Assembly: GCA_026745465.1 (NCBI GenBank)
Contig: JACYXH010000479.1
Span: 1,790,800-1,854,799, forward strand
DNA length: 64,000 nt
Source: Lota lota
Taxonomy: Eukaryota > Chordata > Actinopteri > Gadiformes > Lotidae
Reading direction: 5' to 3'
Made by a program: the position numbers and the translations under genes. The notes beneath the pieces are model-generated. The model saw only the letters and a list, made by a program, of their open reading frames with translations, ran no database searches and was not told the DNA's origin. Shown here in pieces: positions 59,094 to 64,000 of this stretch; within the stretch, counting starts at the first letter, position 1, and every line of letters starts with the position of its first letter.

Positions 59094-59301
59094 TATAGAG
59101 ACAGAGTGATCTCTTAGCCACCCTGGGCACTTGCACAGCTTTGTGAGGGGGAAATGTGAATGGGGAGAATAAAATGGGGTTAACCATGCGCTCTCCACCG
59201 CTCTGCGCCCGAGAGCGGCACTCTCTCTGGGGGGACAGTTCTGTGTCAGAAGGAAAGAGATGAAACACAATAAGAGGAGAGACCCCCCGGGCGTCCCCTT
59301 T

Positions 59302-59306
<5 letters not shown>

Positions 59307-59390
<84 letters not shown>

Positions 59391-59391
59391 A
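59307..59391. repeat. (GA)n microsatellite
   Basis: GA run with one GATA interruption. Confidence 0.96.
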
Positions 59392-59835
59392 TGAGGCAGT
59401 GTCAATTGGAGGAAGTCACCTCATACCCTCACCCCCACTTCCTGGGTATTTATTTATATTTTTTATAAATGAGAGTGAAGGTCTTGGAATAACAAGAGCT
59501 ATAGAGAGTCCCGTTTCTACCTCCCTGTAGGAAGACCACTGCTGTAATGGCTTGAGACCTTCCGCCTGGCTGGCTTGCTGGTACCTCCATTGGATGGGTT
59601 GGTGGAAGTTGGATGTGAAAAGGAAGGGACTGCAGGAACGAAGGTGGGGGGTAGGAATCCAAGCAAAGGGAAAGCTATGAAAGCTAATCTGTGGTTTGCA
59701 CTGGTGACCACCCACAGCCATTATTCTTACACGACAGTCACAATATGGAGCAAAGGTGGATGGCTCTGTTGCCTGTGGGCGCAACAGCCCTTGCTGGGGT
59801 ACGAAACAATAGGAAAAGGAAAAATCAACATGGAT

Positions 59836-59861
59836 GGGGGGGGGGGGGGGGGGGGGGGGGG
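59836..59861. repeat. Poly-G run
   Basis: 26 consecutive G. Confidence 0.95.
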
Positions 59862-60120
59862 CATTTTTTCAGAAAGTATGAGGGATCACCGTTGAGGCTT
59901 TCATCACACGGGGCTTCGCCACCTGAATAAATATTAACCTTGTCTTTTCTCTCTGCTTGCTACAGAGTTGTTGTCGGGAAACATTTTAACATTTAGATGT
60001 TACCATGTTACCCATGTTGCCATGTTGGGATGCTTCGCACATGGAAAACAAGGCCTGTTGTGTTTTTTTTCAAAATGCTGTGCAGCACAACCGCACTGCT
60101 ACCTGCATGCGTGCACACAA

Positions 60121-60151
60121 ACAGATACACACACGCACACACAGACACACA

Positions 60152-60205
<54 letters not shown>

Positions 60206-60218
60206 TACACACACACAC
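60121..60218. repeat. (CA)n microsatellite
   Basis: CA with CAGA variants, pure at about 60154-60200. Confidence 0.95.
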
Positions 60219-60816
60219 TCTTTCTTCCATGTTATTGTTGCTAGTCCCTGGACACAACCACCCTGGCTTCCCTGATGAGATTCACCCCTCTCCCACAACT
60301 ACTGGCCCCCTATGTGCAGACCATGACCTAAACAACCTCACACACCATCTCTCTGCAAGCAGCAGAGGAGCCACTCTGTACTTAACAAACTTTGGTCCAT
60401 AGGTCACGAAAGAAAGCACAGGTCGCAGTATGGATGATCCGACGTATACAAATACAGATGAAAAAAGGGCAAATTGCAGACGGTGAGGGGTGTGGTCGAC
60501 GGAAAAAAACTACGGAGGGGACCTGACTCGTCTGTCAAGGCTACAAATCATGTCCACCCATTTTACAGAGCGTGCCAGGGATCTATTGATTGGCACTGGC
60601 ATTCGTTAGTGGAGCTCCGGTACAAAATGGAGCCTTTAATGAACTAAATGGAGTGGTGGCAGCTGTGGGTGAGGCCAGAGAGCCCTGGGGAGGGTGGAAA
60701 GGAAGGTGGGGTTTGATGGAGGTGCTGGAACACTCCCAGCTAGCACGCAGACTAAGTGGGGTTAACGGCAGACCCCTCCCGCCATAAGTCAGGCCCGGTG
60801 AGACAGGAATGGGAGA

Positions 60817-60900
60817 AGGTGGGAGGGAGGGAGGGAGGGAGGGAGGGAGGGAGGGAGGGAGGGAGGGAGGGAGGGAGGGAGGGAGGGAGGGAGGGAGGGG
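60817..60900. repeat. (GGGA)n microsatellite
   Basis: About 20 near-perfect GGGA units, the cleanest quadruplex-forming array in the window. Confidence 0.96.
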
Positions 60901-61334
60901 ATGTCCTCTGAGCCCTCCCACAGCAGGGCGTCCCCCCCTGGTGTCCTACGCCGCCTCCCCTCACTCACCCCACTGCTTTCTCGTGGCAGTAACTTGGTAG
61001 TGCGGGGGGCTGCAGGACATTACAGGATCCGCTTCTTAAGCTATTTGCCGTTGTCTGAAATCGTCCTCAAGAGACTAGGTCGCTGCCAGCTAGACATTAC
61101 CTCTACACCATCCCTCCAACTCTCCTTTACCCTGTTGTTTCCCCCACCCACACCCAACCCCCCACACCCAACCCCCCGCCCTTTTCTGCTGCACTCTCAT
61201 TTCTGTCCACTCATCCGTTCTGTCAAAGGTTAATTGGTTCGGAAATGATTCGATTCATTTCTGGACGTTAATGCTGTTATTGTGCTTTTGTAAGGGGGTA
61301 AAAAGGGGAAGAAAAAAACGCCACACACATACAG

Positions 61335-61432
61335 GCAAAGAGAGAGCGAGAGTGAGAGAGAGAGAGAGTGAGGGAGAGGGAGAGAGAGGGAGAGAAGGAA
61401 AGAAAGAGAGAGAGGGAGAAAGAGAGAGACAT
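61335..61432. repeat. GA-rich tract
   Basis: Imperfect GA and GGGAGA repeats. Confidence 0.88.
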
Positions 61433-62269
61433 AAGCCTAATTTAAAATAAAAAGCAAAAACGGCAAAGAAATCCAATTTAATCTTTTAAGGATCTTTTCC
61501 TTTAAATTATGGCAGAATTTCATTACCTTGAAAGGTTTTCTCCTCCCTCTCCCACCCCACCCCTCTGTCTCCCCTCCTCCTCCTCTCTCCGATACTTCGA
61601 AGGAGGGAGAATGGCTCGGCGGTCCTAATGTCTTTCTTGTAACCTCAAGGTCGGAATATTTGGATCCATTAATGCGCTGGAGGGCCCTGTGATTAATGCA
61701 CTGTACAAAGTGCCTTGGAATTATACAGCGGCTGATGGCCGCTCACACAGACATACACACACACTCACACGAACACAGAAGCTCACATCATAAAAACAGA
61801 TGAAGGGAGCCATGCGGGCATTGGATCGATCTATGTCGTTGTGGATAGCCATGGCCCCTATCAGGACCATTAATGCTGTCCATGGGGAACATTGACATTC
61901 CATTTTTCGATCAGTGGCTGTTCGGCCTGCCACACCTCCATGCCCCAAAATCTGCTCCCCGACGAGCCTTTATGCTCATCTCTGCACCTTTCTCTAACCC
62001 AGAGAGTCACTCATTGGATGAGAGATTCCCTGTGCCCGGTTTCTTTGCACTTGAAGTCCAAAAAAAAGCCTCCCCTGAACTCGTCAAACGTATTTTACAT
62101 TTGCGCCTATTAGTGTCCCGTCTCTGAGCATTAATTCGTTTTTCTCTTTCTTTCTGTTCACATCAATTAGGAACAAGATTACATCTGCCGGAGAATGGTA
62201 TCTACAACCAAACAGCCTCACTCTGATTAAACCCCAAACCGTATTTTTGTTGCTAAAACAGCTAGGACA

Positions 62270-62272
<3 letters not shown>

Positions 62273-62348
<76 letters not shown>
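62273..62348. repeat. (TA)n microsatellite
   Basis: About 75 bases of TA, self-complementary and likely to extrude as a cruciform. Confidence 0.96.
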
Positions 62349-62351
<3 letters not shown>

Positions 62352-62855
62352 GATATATATAAATATATAAAATGATTTTCTCTACTTCCTCAACCGACTT
62401 GTAGGGGTCCTTGTGGCTGATCGCTGCGTGCTCTCTCAGCACCCTATTGATCAGTGATACACAAGTCCCCATATTGAAGTTGATTCTGTAGAGCTGCTGA
62501 TGCTATCTTCACCTCCGTTAATTATTTATATTTGCTTCCACAAATCCGATCAATACTTAATTGAGCGGGCGAGCAGCTTTCTAAGGAGAGGTTAAAAAGA
62601 AAAAGACAGGAAGGAAAACATTGCAGAGCAAAAGGCAGGTGACCCAAAGCCCCTTCGCCCTAATCGCTCTCTTGTTATTGTCGCGGAGTGTGCAGCATAG
62701 TACAGTATAGTAGAATAGTAAAGTAGAATAGATAATTAAAAGTCTTTATATTATCGCGCCATGAAATGTAGGCCTCAAGAGCTTTATGACTTTTGGCTTT
62801 GTCCAGGATATTGACTCAATAATTGAAGTGAGGTAAAGACAAAGATGGTGTGTAC

Positions 62856-62880
62856 GTGGGTGGGTGGGTGGGTGGGTGCG
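62856..62880. repeat. (GTGG)n repeat
   Basis: GTGGGTGGGTGGGTGGGTG, four G runs in a row. Confidence 0.9.
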
Positions 62881-64000
62881 TACGTGAGAAAGTGTGGCGC
62901 TTATGTATGTTTGGTAATGGTCTTGCTGTCTTTATAAATGATTGATGGACGGGTGCTGATTATACTTTGGCAGTAGCAGTAATCTGTCCTGCCGCCACAC
63001 CTAGCACACGCATTTCACTGCGACACATCTCCATGCTGGTAGATTCATCTCATTGTTTTTCAGCTCTAATCAAATCATTGTTAACCACGTGCATGGCATT
63101 GTTAACTGACAAATGTGTCAATGACTAATCTGCCTGTGTTCAACCAACACACCTTGTATTGATTTCCGCATTTCCTTATCTCCCCCCCACACACACACTT
63201 CCAACCTGTCACTGATAAGAGAGGCACAAACCTCTCTGGGGCCGAGCAGAGAATAAAAAGACCTGGAGAAGAAAAACACAAGCTTGCCTAAGAAACAATG
63301 TAGTAAGAGATAGAAAAAGCGAGAGAGAGAACGAGATATATAAAGCAAGAGAGAGAGTGAGCAAGAGATATTTTGCATACTCTCCATTCTTGTCTGTATT
63401 TTCTTTTGTAGATTCTTAGAGAACCTGCCATGCCATCTGTTCCTTTAATGGAAACAGGTATATATTACAGACCTGTGTCTGTATGTACATAGTTCAATAG
63501 CATGTTAATTTTCAAGACACAAAATATACAGAACATCCGTTGTGAAACATCTGCAACATCATGGGCACATTGCTGTGTGTATGTGAGCAAATGTAAGTGT
63601 TGCTGTGAATAAATACAGAAAAGCACACAACAAAAACACACAGATGCTCCAGGCGATACTTCTCAGTTAAAGGGGTACTTTGGGTCTAGATGGATGAGCA
63701 CTGTGTCTGACGTTATAGCAGTGCATTGCCAGTCATGAGCCTAACCTCAATCTCCCTCTGACCTGACCTCAGCAGTATTGCCAAATCTGACTGGCTACAT
63801 GATGGGTACTCTGTCTCACCTCGCCTAGCCGAGACACCCTCCCGGCCGTAAGCTCGGTGTCTTTGTCAGCTCAAAGCGAGCCGGCGCCGAGAATTGCTGA
63901 GCTGGTGGATTTTCACTCCTCTCTCTCACTCAATCTCTCCCTCCCTTCCGAATACATCCAGAGATCAGCATTTTATCTTCACTTTTTTCTTTCTTCCACC

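Larger units (their letters stand above)
53805..64000 (+). other. pacrg: PACRG intron 2 (start)
   Basis: Begins with donor GTAAGC. No further PACRG exon is found before the window ends. A 213-codon frame at 58468-59109 matches no known family and ends in a translated TCC repeat. Unique stretches at 54300-55000, 55780-56580, 58440-59000, 61600-62260 and 62900-63900 carry no named feature. Several (58590-58690, 61640-61720, 61800-61880) have the mixed, TTAAT-containing look of conserved non-coding elements. Confidence 0.85.

Noticed and set aside
58468..59109. A 213-codon frame as a possible gene or exon
   Set aside because: No recognised domain, ends in a TCC-repeat poly-proline, and lies in PACRG intron 2; more likely chance over unique non-coding DNA.

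Overview
The window reads as vertebrate nuclear DNA, most likely from a ray-finned fish. Coding sequence is sparse, introns are long, and (CA)n, (GA)n, (GGGA)n and poly-C tracts are very dense. It holds tRNA-derived SINEs, fold-back DNA elements and Ty3/gypsy retrotransposons of kinds common in teleosts. There are no bacterial operons, CRISPR arrays or rRNA genes.

The only host gene I can support is the 5' part of PACRG (Parkin co-regulated gene, an axonemal microtubule inner-junction protein) on the + strand. Coding exon 1 (27563-27646) and exon 2 (53670-53804) are both phase 0, have good splice sites and join across an intron of about 26 kb. Upstream of exon 1 are two RFX X-boxes (27390-27403, 27439-27451) and an NRF1-like site (27350-27360), as expected for a cilia gene. 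In other vertebrates this promoter is shared with PRKN (parkin) on the opposite strand. I could not find the tiny PRKN first coding exon, so the first 27 kb are probably PRKN intron 1 or intergenic DNA, but this is unproven.

Layout: 1-6003 is microsatellite-rich non-coding DNA. 6004-11330 is a degenerate minus-strand chromodomain Ty3/gypsy element of Tf1/sushi type, with 5-bp target duplications, inserted in a TG tract. 11331-27300 is non-coding and holds SINEs, a three-way-junction palindrome beside a 16-bp tandem array, and a TTAA-flanked fold-back element. 27300-27650 is the PACRG promoter and exon 1. 27647-53669 is PACRG intron 1; it contains a MITE, a cluster of palindromes, a very young and apparently intact Mag-like Ty3/gypsy element (36750-41552, minus strand), a CTGT minisatellite, a hAT transposase relic and another TIR element. 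53670-53804 is exon 2. 53805-64000 is intron 2, mostly simple repeats with some unique sequence.

The transposons differ clearly in age. The 6-11 kb element has at least seven stops or frameshifts, a changed protease motif, and LTRs that differ by 31 bp of indels plus about eight substitutions. The 36.7-41.5 kb element has one LTR difference in 194 bp and one 1352-codon gag-pol frame, so it may have been active recently.
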